Shown here piece after piece: positions 34,718 through 44,153 of a stretch of DNA of 64,000 nucleotides (position 1 is its first letter; each line of letters opens with the position of its first letter). Made by a program: the position numbers and the translations under genes. Origin of the DNA: Rhodobacteraceae bacterium LMO-JJ12 (GTDB taxonomy: Bacteria > Pseudomonadota > Alphaproteobacteria > Rhodobacterales > Rhodobacteraceae). The notes under the pieces are model-generated. The model was given only the letters and a program-made list of their open reading frames with translations, did not search any database and was not told the DNA's origin. The stretch covers positions 372,001-436,000 of the forward strand of contig JAKGBX010000003.1 in NCBI GenBank assembly GCA_021555075.1. Direction: 5' to 3'.

Positions 34718-35704
34718 TCAAAAACCGAACAGAGCCTTAAGCGGGCTTGAGGAGGTTTCGGGGGCCTTGGAGCGCGGTGTTCTTGATGCTACTTCCGCCT
34801 CGGAAAGCGCGCGCACGAGCGTGCTGGCTATGCCGCGCGATGATTTCATCTGTAAGGGAAACGCGTCTCCGACTACCGGCTTGAGGGTCATTGGGCGCCC
34901 GTCACAGAAGTGCAGATCCATTTCCGCAATCTTGTCGTTCAACAGGTCTTCAAAGGCGCTGGCGTCAAAATGGGGGCCGCCCGTCAGAACGCAGATGAAC
35001 TCACCCCCGCCGGCATGGGCGGCGAAGAACTGCTCGGGTTTCAGGGTGTCCGAAATCGCTTCGGCAAAATCGGTAACCACTGCCTCGAATTCATAGAGGC
35101 TGCTTGACTGGAAGACGCGCTCGAGATTTGGCACCACGACACCGAAGGCCGACATGCCGATAAGCGAAACCCGCGAAACCTGCATCAGATAGTTTTCCAG
35201 TGCGAGATATTCGATGAAGCCATCAATACCCGGAAGCGACAGGCGTCTTTCCAGGTCGCTGGGCGTTACAGTCGATGACGGGTTGCTCGGTGTGTCGACG
35301 GGATTGCGATCGTCCTTTTGCTTGCGCTCCAGAACCAGGGATTCGATCAGACGCAGCCGTGCGTGCACCTCGCCAACTTCGAATGGTTTGGTGATATAGT
35401 CGCTGGCCCCTGCGGCAAAAGCGCCGTCAATATAGCTGCGGTCGGACATCGCAGTGATCATCAAGATCGGAGTCTTGGCGTGCTGCGGCAGCTTGCGAAT
35501 GGCCGATGTCAGCTCGATACCATCCATTTTGGGCATTTGGATATCGAGCAGAAAGCAGTCGAACGGTACGGCGGCATCCTCGATCAACTCGAGTGCCTCA
35601 TACGCCGATTCGCAAAGAGTTAAATTAGTGAAACCTACTACACGCAACACCTCTGAAAGAAGCTCGAGGATGATCGGATCATCATCGACTGCAAGGATCT
35701 TCAT
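34718..35704 (-). CDS. Receiver protein with degenerate GGDEF-like output domain (paralog 1)
   Basis: The 328-residue protein has a receiver (residues 1-122) with the acidic pocket VDDD, phospho-acceptor Asp54 (FDCFLLDIQMPKMDG) and the lysine of YITKPFEVGE. The C-terminal domain (residues 150-300) has the GGDEF fold pattern, with AHAGGGEFICVLTG where GGDEF is expected, so the catalytic signature is altered (GGGEF). It is one of three paralogs in this cluster (others at 38375 and 39803). AAAGGAG precedes the ATG at 35704; a longer frame to 35782 is not family-like. Diguanylate cyclase activity is doubtful. Confidence 0.85.
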   Translation of the reverse strand: MKILAVDDDPIILELLSEVLRVVGFTNLTLCESAYEALELIEDAAVPFDCFLLDIQMPKMDGIELTSAIRKLPQHAKTPILMITAMSDRSYIDGAFAAGASDYITKPFEVGEVHARLRLIESLVLERKQKDDRNPVDTPSNPSSTVTPSDLERRLSLPGIDGFIEYLALENYLMQVSRVSLIGMSAFGVVVPNLERVFQSSSLYEFEAVVTDFAEAISDTLKPEQFFAAHAGGGEFICVLTGGPHFDASAFEDLLNDKIAEMDLHFCDGRPMTLKPVVGDAFPLQMKSSRGIASTLVRALSEAEVASRTPRSKAPETSSSPLKALFGF

Positions 35705-35848
35705 GTTACGTTTCTCCTTTGTGTTCGCGCCAGACGCATACGAGGTGAGTTTTCTCGTAATGCGTGTATTCAGTTTCGCCAAAAAACTAGGCGAAACTAT
35801 GACATATCCACAAAAACTAACAAAACTCTAACAAAGGTTACTGATGTG

Positions 35849-35860
35849 TTAAGCGCTTAA
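35849..35860. repeat. 12-bp palindrome ttaagcgcttaa
   Basis: A perfect palindrome lies in the 246-bp gap between HK1 and receiver paralog 1, about 145 bp upstream of the latter. Together with ttac at 35838 it forms TTAC-N7-TTAA, one mismatch from the CtrA motif TTAA-N7-TTAA. Function unknown. Confidence 0.35.
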
Positions 35861-35950
35861 AAAACAGGGGTTTATGCATCGTACTTGGCGAGCGTGTTCA
35901 TTTTTTCTGAAGACTGATGTCAAGTTCCTGACACCTTCCACGATTTTGCG

Positions 35951-37375
35951 TCAGGCGCTGAGCGCTATCGCCTCATTCTCGGTCAGAGTGTCCGCCTTGG
36001 TGTCGTCGCTGACGTTGCTGACCAACGAGAGATCAATATAGAACGTCGTGCCGGCGCCTTCATTCTTGGCGTAGTCCAGCACACCGGCATGGGCGTCCAT
36101 GATACGCTTGGAAATATTCAGGCCCAGCCCGGTTCCGCCGACCTTTCTACGGTCAGAGGAGTCCAACTGGCTGAACTCTTCGAACACCTTACTGCGATGT
36201 TTTTCGGCCAAACCGATTCCGCGATCAATGACCTCGATCCGGACCTTGTCGCCCTTGGGTATTGCGCGAACTGTGACTGTTTCACCGGGGTCCGAAAATT
36301 TCGCGGCGTTGGACAGCATATTCGACATAACCTGTTCGAGCCGTGTGGAATCGGCGCTGACATAGAGATCAGTCTCGATATTTTCGAGCACGATATTGGT
36401 GTCCAGGTTGCGCGCGAATGGTTGGTTGGAAGCAACGGACTGTGCCAGCAATGATGCAAGATTAATGGTATCAAACTGGAAGCTCATACGACCGGCCTCC
36501 ATCTTCTGAAGATCCAGAAGGTCGTTAATCAAGGCATTCAATCGCGTGACATTTCGTTGCGCAATCGAAAGAACCTTTTCCATTCTCTCGGGCATCTCGC
36601 CAAGTGCGCCGTGCCCGACCAGATCAAGTGAGCCCTTGATAGAGGTCAAAGGTGTGCGCAATTCGTGGCTTACAGTCGCCAGAAATTCCGATTTAGCAGT
36701 CAGCGCAGCTTTGGTCTTTTCATGCTCTTGTCTGATGCTCTCCATCTGCTCGAGAGTCTTTCGATAGAGCAGGGTCGAAACCCGTGAGGAGTCGGCAATG
36801 AAAAATAGCACAAAGAGGCTGGTAAAGAACTGCGCCCAGAGCTCGGACGTAAGCGGCGCGCCGGTAACGACGATGTCATAAAGCGGGATAAAGAGAAACG
36901 TTGCGAAATAGATCGCCAGCCGCAGTTGAAGAATTGAGGTGATCTGATGGTTGTTCATCGCGGCAAATAATGCTGCTGCGAAGAGGAAAAATAGCGGCAT
37001 GAAATGTGTTGTATGCCCTTGCAACAAGGCAATCGAAAGAGCAAAGCCGCTGATGTTGCCAGCACTCAGAAGCGTGCCGAACTGCAACATCCGCAAACAG
37101 GTGCGTGTTTCGGCGACGCTGCGATTGCCCAGTTTGAGCGTTCTGCGAAACGTCATGAAATCGAATGTTTCGGAGATAATCAGTACGGATAGGGAGATTG
37201 CTGCGAGCTGCCAGCTGTAATAGACCGCTGCCAGAACGAATGCAGCCGCATAGATCACCACTCTTTGGGCGAAAAGCTCGACCCCAACACGTGCGTAATC
37301 CTTCATCTGGGCGTTCAGAAGAAAGATGTTGCGCGGATTGCGGAAGTCGATGCGGTAGAAAGGTCTGTTTTTCAT
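35951..37375 (-). CDS. Membrane sensor histidine kinase
   Basis: The 474-residue kinase has an N-terminal membrane region with about six hydrophobic segments (residues 38-58, 59-77, 95-120, 125-140, 150-170, 180-195), then a short coiled linker and a HisKA domain with His237 (FLATVSHELRTPLTSIKG) and an HATPase with the G box VGGTGLGLNISKRIMDA. No PAS or receiver domain is attached. It precedes receiver paralog 1 and HPt on the same strand and is divergent from the AHL synthase. Its signal would be sensed in or near the membrane. Confidence 0.93.
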   Translation of the reverse strand: MKNRPFYRIDFRNPRNIFLLNAQMKDYARVGVELFAQRVVIYAAAFVLAAVYYSWQLAAISLSVLIISETFDFMTFRRTLKLGNRSVAETRTCLRMLQFGTLLSAGNISGFALSIALLQGHTTHFMPLFFLFAAALFAAMNNHQITSILQLRLAIYFATFLFIPLYDIVVTGAPLTSELWAQFFTSLFVLFFIADSSRVSTLLYRKTLEQMESIRQEHEKTKAALTAKSEFLATVSHELRTPLTSIKGSLDLVGHGALGEMPERMEKVLSIAQRNVTRLNALINDLLDLQKMEAGRMSFQFDTINLASLLAQSVASNQPFARNLDTNIVLENIETDLYVSADSTRLEQVMSNMLSNAAKFSDPGETVTVRAIPKGDKVRIEVIDRGIGLAEKHRSKVFEEFSQLDSSDRRKVGGTGLGLNISKRIMDAHAGVLDYAKNEGAGTTFYIDLSLVSNVSDDTKADTLTENEAIALSA

Positions 37376-37583
37376 AGCCCACCTGTCATTTGCATCACCC
37401 TAGATTGTTTTTCCTCTGGCGCATATCGGGAATGCGATGAGGCTTGAGCCAATTTGGCAACATATTGAGGTGTCCTGAAACCACTGGATATTCTTCGCTA
37501 TTGCAACATGAAATAGTGGCAGAACTATGGTTTAAGTTTGCAACCTATGATTTAATGGGGCCAAGTTGCGAACGGGGAGTCGG
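37376..37583. promoter_or_regulatory. Divergent promoter region, HK1 / AHL synthase
   Basis: This 208-bp region should carry both promoters. I see no lux-box dyad. The heptamer ttgcaac occurs twice (37501-37507 and 37538-37544), with a related ttggcaac at 37454; they may be binding sites. The region is AT-richer than the coding neighbours. Confidence 0.35.
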
Positions 37584-38336
37584 ATGGGGTTACTCAAAGA
37601 AGAAGAACGCCCGTATTGGTCGGTCGAAGCGTTTCCGGAACTCGCTCCGCAGCGGTATCTGACGCCTGTGTTGCGGGCCGAAGAAATCGAGCATGCGGAA
37701 AACCAGTTCACAAGACTTTCGCCGGAACTGACGGCGGAAGTACAGGCGACAACCCTGTCGTTCGGAAACATGCATCGCCATGGATTGTTGCTTGCCAATT
37801 ATCTCAAGGCGCGCCGTGAAGTCTTTATCGATATCAAGGGTTGGGATCTGCCTCAGACTGACGGGATGGAATTCGATCAATATGATACTCCACTTAGCCG
37901 CTGGATCGTTGTGCATGAGTATGGTCGGGTCTTGGCAGGTATGCGTCTGACGCCGACCACGGCAAGATGCGGGCAATATTCCTATATGTTGCGGGACGCA
38001 CAGCGCGGATTACTCGAAAATATACCGCAAGATGTTCTTTTTTTCGAAGCACCGGTGCGGCCAGACATATGGGAAGCGACACGACTTTTTGTCGCGGCAT
38101 CGGTTTCTTCCAAGCGGCGCCTGGCCATTCAGACGATATTGCTTGAACATATGGCCGCTTCTGCGCGGGAATTGGGGTGTAGTGCCATTATCGGAATCGT
38201 GCCTGCGGTATTCAGCCGATGGATGAAGCGCATTCGTATGAACGCCACTCCGGTTGGCCCTGCGCAGAATATTGATGGCGATCGAACGCAGGCGGCCCTG
38301 ATGAATGTGGTCAATCCCTATAAAGATGGGGCCTAG
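37584..38336 (+). CDS. LuxI-family acyl-homoserine-lactone synthase with N-terminal extension
   Basis: The 250-residue protein has the LuxI invariant residues in order: Arg77, Phe81, Trp87, Asp98, Asp101, Arg121, Glu164 and Arg167, with the family spacing (R-x3-F, +6 W, +11 D, +3 D, then E-x2-R). The best-conserved block is ARREVFIDIKGWDLP. The catalytic domain is preceded by about 53 extra residues (typical LuxI proteins are 190-220 residues). GGGGAG lies 4 nt before the ATG at 37584. It makes N-acyl-homoserine lactones from SAM and acyl carriers. No luxR-type gene occurs in the window. Confidence 0.88.
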   Translation: MGLLKEEERPYWSVEAFPELAPQRYLTPVLRAEEIEHAENQFTRLSPELTAEVQATTLSFGNMHRHGLLLANYLKARREVFIDIKGWDLPQTDGMEFDQYDTPLSRWIVVHEYGRVLAGMRLTPTTARCGQYSYMLRDAQRGLLENIPQDVLFFEAPVRPDIWEATRLFVAASVSSKRRLAIQTILLEHMAASARELGCSAIIGIVPAVFSRWMKRIRMNATPVGPAQNIDGDRTQAALMNVVNPYKDGA

Positions 38337-38374
38337 AATTTGCCGTTTTGAACGAATGACTAACAGCGGAATAG

Positions 38375-39394
38375 TTAGCGGTTAACCAGCAGTTTTTGCT
38401 CTTCCTCTTCTATCATCGAGAAGATCTTGTGCTCGATCATTTCGACTTCGGGTAGGGTGGAGGTCTGCGGGGACGCGGCTGATTCAAGTTCTTTGGTCAG
38501 CAGGGACAACGCTACGTTTCGCGACAGGATTCGTTTCGATGAGATTTCGGAAACGTCGAGTTTGACTTCCATGGCTTTTTCCGCCGACGCGTCAGGCAGT
38601 TGTTGCAGCGCCTCTTGTGCGTTGTTGCGCAACCGGGCCTGGAACAGGTCGGGGACCATGACATGGCGCCCGATGATACAGCAAACGAAAATGCCTTGCC
38701 CAATGTATGCCAGCTGGAATCGGCGAGCTGTGACCGTCTGAGAAATTGCGGCGCTGATGGCATGCAGTTGTTGCATGACGTTCGCACGTTCCGTCCGCTT
38801 GTTCAGGGTTGCGAAATTTCGCACGCGAATGCGGAAGAGATGCATCTGATACAGGCCATCCTCCATTTTCAGGAGGCGGTTTTCAATTTGATAGTAGTCT
38901 ACCATGCCGTTCACGTCTGGAAAACACGCGCGCTCGGACAGGTCGATCAGGTTGAAATCCGAAGCGAAGGAAATGAGCGCGCGCAAGGCGTGCCGCCCTC
39001 TTGTTTCATTTCGTGTCGTTTTGACAAGCAACATGGCGGTTTGGATTCGGCCGACCATCTCGGCGTGATCAAGCGGTTTTCTCAAGAAATCGGTTGCACC
39101 AGCCTTGAAGGCGCGATCCATGAGATGTGCTTCGTTGCTCGATGTGATCATTATGATCGGCGCAACCCGGCAATCGCGGCGGCTGCGCAGATGCTGACAA
39201 AGCTCGATACCGTCCATCTCGCCCAGCATGATGTCGAGAAGGTAACAATCAAAGGGTACCCGCTGGTTTTCGACGACACTCAGGGCGTCTTCAGCCGAAT
39301 GTGCGATCGTGATGTCGTCAAGGCCCAATTCCGCCAGCTTAGAGGAAATCAAGTCGGTAAAAATTGTGTCGTCATCTACCAGCAAAATGCGCAT
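38375..39394 (-). CDS. Receiver protein with degenerate GGDEF-like output domain (paralog 2)
   Basis: The 339-residue protein has a receiver with VDDD, phospho-acceptor Asp54 (FDCYLLDIMLGEMDG) and FLRKPLDHAE. The C-terminal domain shares the layout of paralogs 1 and 3, but the GGDEF position reads YIGQGIFVCCIIG, so the signature is lost. It is convergent with the AHL synthase (38-bp gap) and divergent from paralog 3. The frame extends to a TTG near 39427, but the ATG at 39394 aligns with the other two paralogs. Confidence 0.82.
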   Translation of the reverse strand: MRILLVDDDTIFTDLISSKLAELGLDDITIAHSAEDALSVVENQRVPFDCYLLDIMLGEMDGIELCQHLRSRRDCRVAPIIMITSSNEAHLMDRAFKAGATDFLRKPLDHAEMVGRIQTAMLLVKTTRNETRGRHALRALISFASDFNLIDLSERACFPDVNGMVDYYQIENRLLKMEDGLYQMHLFRIRVRNFATLNKRTERANVMQQLHAISAAISQTVTARRFQLAYIGQGIFVCCIIGRHVMVPDLFQARLRNNAQEALQQLPDASAEKAMEVKLDVSEISSKRILSRNVALSLLTKELESAASPQTSTLPEVEMIEHKIFSMIEEEEQKLLVNR

Positions 39395-39802
39395 TTCGAC
39401 GGTCTCCGTATCATTTTGATAATCCAAACGGCTATCCTTTAGATTGAATATCCAAGGAAGATGGCATTTTCAGGACAGTCAGCGCATTGAGTATGACAGA
39501 GTTAACTTTTTTCTAACCGTTGATTTTGCACGGAAAATTTAAATTCTTTTACAAGAATGACGAGAATTTGGCGCAATAATGACGGAGCTGATATGGAAAC
39601 AGTAGCAGTCGGCAACATGCATTCGGTGCGATTCTAGAAGTAGTTCGGCGGAATTCTGCCCACATTTTGACCCTGTTTTCGGTCTCCATAATTTGAACAA
39701 AATTTGTGCCTACTACCTAGGGATGTGCCGTATTGGTGCGTGGTCGAGCAGGCCGTCAGGCGCCTTCGGTTCAGAACTCTGTATAAAAGGAGCAAGAAAA
39801 CC
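39395..39802. promoter_or_regulatory. 408-bp AT-rich divergent region between receiver paralogs 2 and 3
   Basis: No gene is seen. The region is clearly AT-richer than its surroundings. At 39502-39516 there is TTAA-N7-CTAA, one mismatch from the CtrA consensus TTAA-N7-TTAA. Both receiver genes should have their promoters here. A good ribosome site for paralog 3 (AAAGGAGC) is at 39786-39793. Confidence 0.4.
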
Positions 39803-40792
39803 ATGAAAATCATAGCTGTCGATGATGATGGTATTTCACTAGATTTGCTGAAGTTTTGCCTCACTGGGGGCGGATATGAGGATTTGACGCTGATGTCCTC
39901 GCCCTTGGAGGCGTTGAAAGCGATCAATAACGCTCAAGTTGCCTACGATTGCATTCTTCTCGATGTTGAAATGCCGGAAAGAAACGGCATCCAGCTTTGC
40001 GCGGATATACGCAAAATAGCGCGCTATCGCAACACTCCTATCCTAATGATTACAAAGCATAAAAAACATGCAGCTGTTGAAAAGGCCTTTGCGAATGGCG
40101 CGACGGACTATATCACCAAGCCGTTTGAGTTTTTTGAAGTTCTGACCCGCATCAGGGTTGCAGAACGGCTGGTGCAGGAACGACAGGCTGCGATCGACAG
40201 CTATATTGCGGTCCAAAACCTTGCGAGCCGCAAGCAGGAGCGTGTTGGGAAGCAGGTCGCGCGCAAGCCCGAGACCGCCATGCCGGCAGAGCAGTTTCAG
40301 GTGACGGGCGAAGATCTGCTGCCCTTTTCAGTTTTTCAGAACTACCTGGAACGCGTCACGCGCAACGATGAGTGCAATATCAATCTAGTGGTCATGAAGA
40401 TTGCGAATATTGACCAGATATTTGCGCAAACAGAAGCCATGGAATTCGTCGAGTTTCTGAAATCTGCGGCAAATGCGATGCAACACGAGCTGAAGCCCGA
40501 GAAGGCGTTCATGGCGCATGCGGGCAATGGCATCTTCTTATGTGCAACACGTGGATTTGAAGAATTCGATGCAGATATTGCAGAGGCAGGGATATTGGAC
40601 ACCTTGGAGAGCGGCGAACTGCCCCAAGTGTGTCGCACAGAAGCCCGCCCGGCAATCATTGTCGGATCGCCGCTCCACCTTTCAACCATGGCGAAACTGA
40701 ACTTCAAGCGGGCAGTCAAAGCAGCGATGGCACGTATGGAACAACGCGAGACGGTTCTGAACCGGTCAGGGCTTTCGCTGCTTGCCGGATGA
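39803..40792 (+). CDS. Receiver protein with degenerate GGDEF-like output domain (paralog 3)
   Basis: The 329-residue protein has a receiver with VDDD, phospho-acceptor Asp54 (YDCILLDVEMPERNG) and YITKPFEFFE, and a C-terminal domain in which the GGDEF site reads AHAGNGIFLCATRG. It resembles paralog 1 most in this site (AHAG). The ATG at 39803 aligns with the paralogs and has AAAGGAGC about 10 nt upstream. It is 134 bp before the large hybrid kinase on the same strand. Confidence 0.84.
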   Translation: MKIIAVDDDGISLDLLKFCLTGGGYEDLTLMSSPLEALKAINNAQVAYDCILLDVEMPERNGIQLCADIRKIARYRNTPILMITKHKKHAAVEKAFANGATDYITKPFEFFEVLTRIRVAERLVQERQAAIDSYIAVQNLASRKQERVGKQVARKPETAMPAEQFQVTGEDLLPFSVFQNYLERVTRNDECNINLVVMKIANIDQIFAQTEAMEFVEFLKSAANAMQHELKPEKAFMAHAGNGIFLCATRGFEEFDADIAEAGILDTLESGELPQVCRTEARPAIIVGSPLHLSTMAKLNFKRAVKAAMARMEQRETVLNRSGLSLLAG

Positions 40793-40926
40793 CCGGAGCG
40801 CAAATAAGCCGCAGTGTGAAGTCTTGTGAATTTACATACTGGAGTAATTGAGATCTGTTGGACATATTCGCAAGAGCGCATCGGTAATTCCGCTGCGATC
40901 AGCAACAGGTATCATGAGCGGACTTG

Positions 40927-43900
40927 ATGAATGTAACTCCTGAAAACAAATCATTCATTGTCGTTCGCGTTATCATGGTTTCGCTGTGTTTGATTGCGAC
41001 CGTGTTTTCAGTGTTCGTGGTTTATGAGTTCCAAACACGCCGAAGCGCCGCGTTGTTTGCGACAGTTGCACAGGAGAGCCTTGAGGAGATCGAAACGCGG
41101 TTTCACCGTATCGAGTCGGTTCTTGACGGGGGGGCCGGACTTATCCGTGCATCCCGGACCGTTTCTGCACGAGAATGGTCTGACTATGTTGCCACGATTC
41201 AGGCTGATCGAACGCTGCCGAAAGTCGAGGGCATCGGGTGGATTGCGCAGGTCAAGAAGGACGATGGGTCCTATGAAGACCTGTCTAATCGACTTGAGAA
41301 AAGAGGGTTTTCGATTCATCCGCCATCTGATGCAAATCAGGCGTTTGTTATTCAGTATATGGCACCTGACGGTGCGAATTCGGTCGCCATCGGGCTGGAT
41401 CTGACCTTTGATCAGAACCGGCGCGAGACGCTGGTCAGGGCGCGTGAAACCGGACAGGTCGCACTTTCCAAGCCATTGGTGTTGGTTCAGGACGATGCGG
41501 CTAATATCGCTCTCATCATAGCTCGCCCCTTGTTCGACGATGTAGCAGGTGAAACCGGTTCGATCTCGCAAACCTATATGGCAGGTTGGGTCACGGTGCC
41601 ATTTCTGGCAAACAGCGTGTTTTCGAAACTTTCTTTGGAGCATGGGCGCGATTTCGAGCTGACGGTCTATTCTGGGGCGGAGGAGGCAGGTGACTCCTTG
41701 GTGTTTTCGTCCAATTCCGCGATATCTGATCCCGATTTCAACGAAACCAGGACAGTTCAATTCTACGGGCAGGACTTAAGGTTTATCTGGGACAGCACCC
41801 CGGATTTCGCAATGTTGCAGAAATCGTTCCTACCCTACATCCTGGGCTTGGTCGGGGCGGTTCTCGCTGCGTTAATTGGCATCAGTACGTTTACTCATGC
41901 GCGTAGAACGCAAAAAACCGAGCAGGCGATCGAAGATCAGACGCGCGAGTTGCAGGCCACAGTGGGTCAGACGAAGGCAATCATCGACAATGCCATTATC
42001 GGGTTTGCATTTCTGGATTCGGAAGCGAAAATCTTGTCGGTCAATCCCGCGTTTCTTCAGATGTTCGAAATTGATGAACCTGTCTTGACCGGGTGTTTGC
42101 TTCGCGACCTTATTCCGGACTTTCCGACAAAAACCTGGGAGGGCACGATTTTCGTCACAAGTCGGACGAACTCGGGCAGTGTTTTGAACCTGAAGGTTCA
42201 GGTCAACAAGTTTCAGAACAAGTCGGGTCGGAACCGTTACGTCGTGATGTTTGATGATGTCACGAAGGAGCAGGCGATAACCGACGATCTGCGCGAAGCC
42301 GAGCACCGTATGAGTCTCGCATTGAGCACTTCGGGCATTGGTGTCTTTGATATTGATCTCGGGACCGGTCAGTCCGTTGTTTCGGATTCATGGGTAGAGC
42401 TGATGTGTCTGGACCGGGAAACAATGGCGGACAACCCTCAGGATGAATTCTTTGCGCGTGTCCATCCTGATGATGTTGCACCGATTTTGGAGTCGCATCA
42501 GCGATGTATTGACGGTGTCGAAGAGCGGGCAGAGTGTGAGTACCGGGTGCAAACAACGCCGGGCGAATGGAGATGGTTCAAATCCAGCACGAGTGTTGCC
42601 GGGGTCGATGAAAATGGCGTGCCGAATCGTCTGATCGGATCGCAAATCGATTTTACCGAGTTGCACGTTGCAAATGAACGGCTCCGCACGAGCAGACATC
42701 AGTTTAAGGAAGTTTTGGAAAACTCTCCTGTGCCGCTCGCAATGCTGGATGAGGATGGCTTTTTTGTCCGTGTAAATCAGGCGCTGACTAAATTGGCCGG
42801 CTATTTGGAAAAGGATTTGGTGGGCAGAAACTTTCAGACGTTGATCTACGATGAAGACCTTAAAGATATTTTGCGAGCGCTTACGCGGATGAGAACCGAG
42901 GATCTTGACCTTCTCAAGGTCGAGACCCGCTGCATCGACAAGTCAGGTCGGGTGATCTGGATGTTGTTGAGCGTTTCACGCGTCAGGGACTACACGGTAG
43001 ACGGCGGCGTTTTCATTGCTCAGTTCGTTGATATCAGCCAACGCAAGGAAACGGAAAAGAACAACCGTGAATTCTTTGCCAACATGAGCCATGAATTGCG
43101 CACCCCTCTGACATCCGTCAAAGGCGCAATTGATCTGGTGATGGGTACCGCCAGCTCGCAATTGCCGGAAAATGTGCGGGGTTTGCTGAACATCGCACAG
43201 GGCAACAGCGAGAGATTGGCGAAATTGCTGAACGATCTGCTTGATCTGGAGAAAGTTTCGACCGACAGGATGCAGTTCAACTACGCGGTTCACAACATCG
43301 CCGATATCGTGACCGAGGCGGTCAATGCCGCCACTCCGATTGCGGAAACCGCCAACGTCAGGTTTGAAACCAAGTTGCCCCCTGACGGACTCTATGCATG
43401 GATTGATGCGCAACGGTTGGAGCAAGTCCTGTTCAACCTTCTCTCCAATGCCGTGAAATACTCGGATGCGGGGCAGGCGGTAACTGTATCGCTTCAGGAG
43501 CGGGATGGTAATGCGTCCATCTCGGTCAAGGATTGCGGGCCGGGCATTCCCGCGAGCTACCATGACAAGGTTTTTCAACCCTTCTCACAAGCCGACAGTT
43601 CGGCGACGAGAGAAAAGGGCGGTACCGGGCTGGGGCTCAGTATTGCCAAGTCACTTGTTGAAACGATGGGTGGAAAAATCGATTTCGAAAGCGCCGAAGG
43701 CCGCGGCACGGAATTCTGGGTGTGCTTGCCAAACGGGCAAGTTTCCGTAATGTCAGATAGCGCTGCTCCTGTAAGAGTACTGCATGTACAGAGCGACAAG
43801 ATTTTTGCCGGGTTGCTTGAAGGCTGGCTCGGTAGCGCTTGTGAGGTAACCAATGTGGGGTCGGTTGTGAGTGCACTCGCCAAACTGGGACACGACGACT

Positions 43901-44130
43901 TCGATGCGTTGATCTTGAACCGGGGTGCGGCGGGCGTGGAAAGCGATGCGCTGTTGTGCCACTTGAGAGAGAAGTATCCGCATGTTGCCATCGTCAGCCT
44001 CTCGAAAGAGGATGGTGAAGTCGCGGATGATCTGGTCGACCTCTCCCTGGCTCTGGGCAGCCTTCGTAGAGACAGAATAGTCAAGAAGTGTCTATGGGCC
44101 ATCAAACCCAAGATATTAGCCAATGTGTGA
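40927..44130 (+). CDS. CHASE-PAS hybrid histidine kinase with receiver-like C-terminus lacking phospho-Asp
   Basis: The 1067-residue membrane kinase has a first helix at residues 10-32, an extracytoplasmic CHASE-type domain (about 60-290), a second helix (300-322), three PAS-type domains (about 350-450, 460-585, 590-700), HisKA with His722 (FFANMSHELRTPLTSVKG) and an HATPase with GGTGLGLSIAKSLVETMGG. Residues 955-1067 form a receiver-like domain in which the phospho-Asp position is Asn998 (DALILNRG) and the acidic pair reads QSD, so it cannot accept phosphate in the usual way. The ATG at 40927 follows a TTG. It is followed 23 bp later by a single-domain receiver. Confidence 0.9.
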   Translation: MNVTPENKSFIVVRVIMVSLCLIATVFSVFVVYEFQTRRSAALFATVAQESLEEIETRFHRIESVLDGGAGLIRASRTVSAREWSDYVATIQADRTLPKVEGIGWIAQVKKDDGSYEDLSNRLEKRGFSIHPPSDANQAFVIQYMAPDGANSVAIGLDLTFDQNRRETLVRARETGQVALSKPLVLVQDDAANIALIIARPLFDDVAGETGSISQTYMAGWVTVPFLANSVFSKLSLEHGRDFELTVYSGAEEAGDSLVFSSNSAISDPDFNETRTVQFYGQDLRFIWDSTPDFAMLQKSFLPYILGLVGAVLAALIGISTFTHARRTQKTEQAIEDQTRELQATVGQTKAIIDNAIIGFAFLDSEAKILSVNPAFLQMFEIDEPVLTGCLLRDLIPDFPTKTWEGTIFVTSRTNSGSVLNLKVQVNKFQNKSGRNRYVVMFDDVTKEQAITDDLREAEHRMSLALSTSGIGVFDIDLGTGQSVVSDSWVELMCLDRETMADNPQDEFFARVHPDDVAPILESHQRCIDGVEERAECEYRVQTTPGEWRWFKSSTSVAGVDENGVPNRLIGSQIDFTELHVANERLRTSRHQFKEVLENSPVPLAMLDEDGFFVRVNQALTKLAGYLEKDLVGRNFQTLIYDEDLKDILRALTRMRTEDLDLLKVETRCIDKSGRVIWMLLSVSRVRDYTVDGGVFIAQFVDISQRKETEKNNREFFANMSHELRTPLTSVKGAIDLVMGTASSQLPENVRGLLNIAQGNSERLAKLLNDLLDLEKVSTDRMQFNYAVHNIADIVTEAVNAATPIAETANVRFETKLPPDGLYAWIDAQRLEQVLFNLLSNAVKYSDAGQAVTVSLQERDGNASISVKDCGPGIPASYHDKVFQPFSQADSSATREKGGTGLGLSIAKSLVETMGGKIDFESAEGRGTEFWVCLPNGQVSVMSDSAAPVRVLHVQSDKIFAGLLEGWLGSACEVTNVGSVVSALAKLGHDDFDALILNRGAAGVESDALLCHLREKYPHVAIVSLSKEDGEVADDLVDLSLALGSLRRDRIVKKCLWAIKPKILANV

Positions 44131-44153
44131 ACAGTAATAGGGTGTTGTTCGAA

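Noticed and set aside
37376-37583. lux box upstream of the AHL synthase
   Set aside because: No 18-20-bp dyad of the lux-box type could be found; only short ttgcaac repeats are present.
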